Assembly (NCBI GenBank): GCA_947495075.1
Contig: CANLXH010000001.1
Location: 62,001 to 126,000 of the forward strand
Direction of reading: 5' to 3'
Origin: an uncultured Croceitalea sp.
GTDB lineage: Bacteria > Bacteroidota > Bacteroidia > Flavobacteriales > Flavobacteriaceae
DNA: 64,000 bases
Part shown: one piece after another, positions 63,788 through 64,000 of the stretch
How positions within the stretch are numbered: position 1 is the first letter of the stretch
Layout of the letters: each line of letters opens with the position of its first letter
The notes under the pieces: generated by a model
What the model saw: the letters and a program-made list of their open reading frames with translations, nothing else
What the model was told of the DNA's origin: nothing
Databases searched by the model: none
Translations under genes and position numbers: made by a program

Positions 63788-64000
63788 TGGAAGATTTAAC
63801 CGAGGCTCAAAAACAAATTGCAGCTATAATCTTGGTTGTAGGTTTGCTGTTTGTTTTTGTAAAGGCACTCTACGAACGTTTTGTACATGAGCAGTTTACG
63901 TTTTTCAATCTTTTTCATCCTGTAAAACCTATAAATGCAAAAGAGCGGAATTTTATCGCGAGTTTTCTAGTTCCGTTTAGAACATTTAACCCAGAGCAGA
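63787..64000 (+). CDS. N-terminal part of a membrane-anchored protein (cut by window edge)
   Basis: 71 codons from ATG 63787 (TAATG overlap with argS) to the edge. Residues about 11-28 form one membrane helix (AAIILVVGLLFVFVKAL), followed by a soluble part (FIASFLVPFRTFNPEQ). That fragment loosely recalls the start of MtfA-type zinc peptidases, but the motif that would decide lies beyond the window. Coupled to argS by position. Confidence 0.6.
   Translation, partial: MEDLTEAQKQIAAIILVVGLLFVFVKALYERFVHEQFTFFNLFHPVKPINAKERNFIASFLVPFRTFNPEQ

Overview
The window looks like chromosomal DNA of a marine-type Flavobacteriaceae (Bacteroidota). The evidence is low GC content, A-rich leaders without Shine-Dalgarno motifs, promoter boxes of the TTG/TAnnTTTG type, a SusC/SusD locus, DUF4136/DUF5723-type envelope proteins, and the order rpsL-rpsG-fusA-rpsJ-S10/spc/alpha cluster-carA-eno. 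I cannot name the genus from sequence alone. I see no tRNA, rRNA, CRISPR array, insertion sequence or prophage.

Layout. 1-5 kb: the 3' part of an in-frame HPRT-adenylate kinase fusion, obg, a DUF4136 lipoprotein and a secreted S9 peptidase. 5-8.7 kb: three small membrane proteins, a histidine kinase-like protein without its phospho-accepting His, an intact paralogous kinase and a LytTR response regulator, probably one operon. 8.9-17 kb: housekeeping and stress genes on both strands (cupin, a methyltransferase split at an A11 tract, mpl, a hybrid kinase, DUF1569, radC, a deacetylase-like pseudoenzyme, yjjG). 17-23.5 kb: three envelope proteins, rarA, rhomboid, rlmB and a secreted protein. 23.6-33 kb: a minus-strand SusC-SusD-lipoprotein operon followed by a large VCBS/ASPIC lipoprotein. 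33.4-50.5 kb: the ribosomal protein supercluster from rpsL to rplQ, including rpmD (59 aa) and rpmJ (38 aa). 50.6-64 kb: carA, eno, a glycogen synthase, citrate synthase, two amidino-group hydrolases, a CarboxypepD_reg protein, a VOC/unknown/SDR operon, argS, and the start of a membrane protein cut by the window edge.

Main new signals. (1) The LytTR system has two matching DNA targets: perfect 9-mer direct repeats with a 12-bp spacer upstream of its own operon (5077-5106) and upstream of the S9 peptidase gene (2521-2550). This suggests autoregulation plus a target gene. With the dead kinase paralogue and the three small membrane proteins, it is the best candidate for an undescribed signalling module. 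(2) The ribosomal operon has structured RNA in three internal gaps. The clearest is a terminator with a mutually exclusive anti-terminator hairpin between rpsJ and rplC. The others precede rpsD (S4) and rplQ (L17). (3) A methyltransferase gene is broken only by one extra A in an A11 run. (4) Three convergent gene pairs share a single TTAA as both stop codons.
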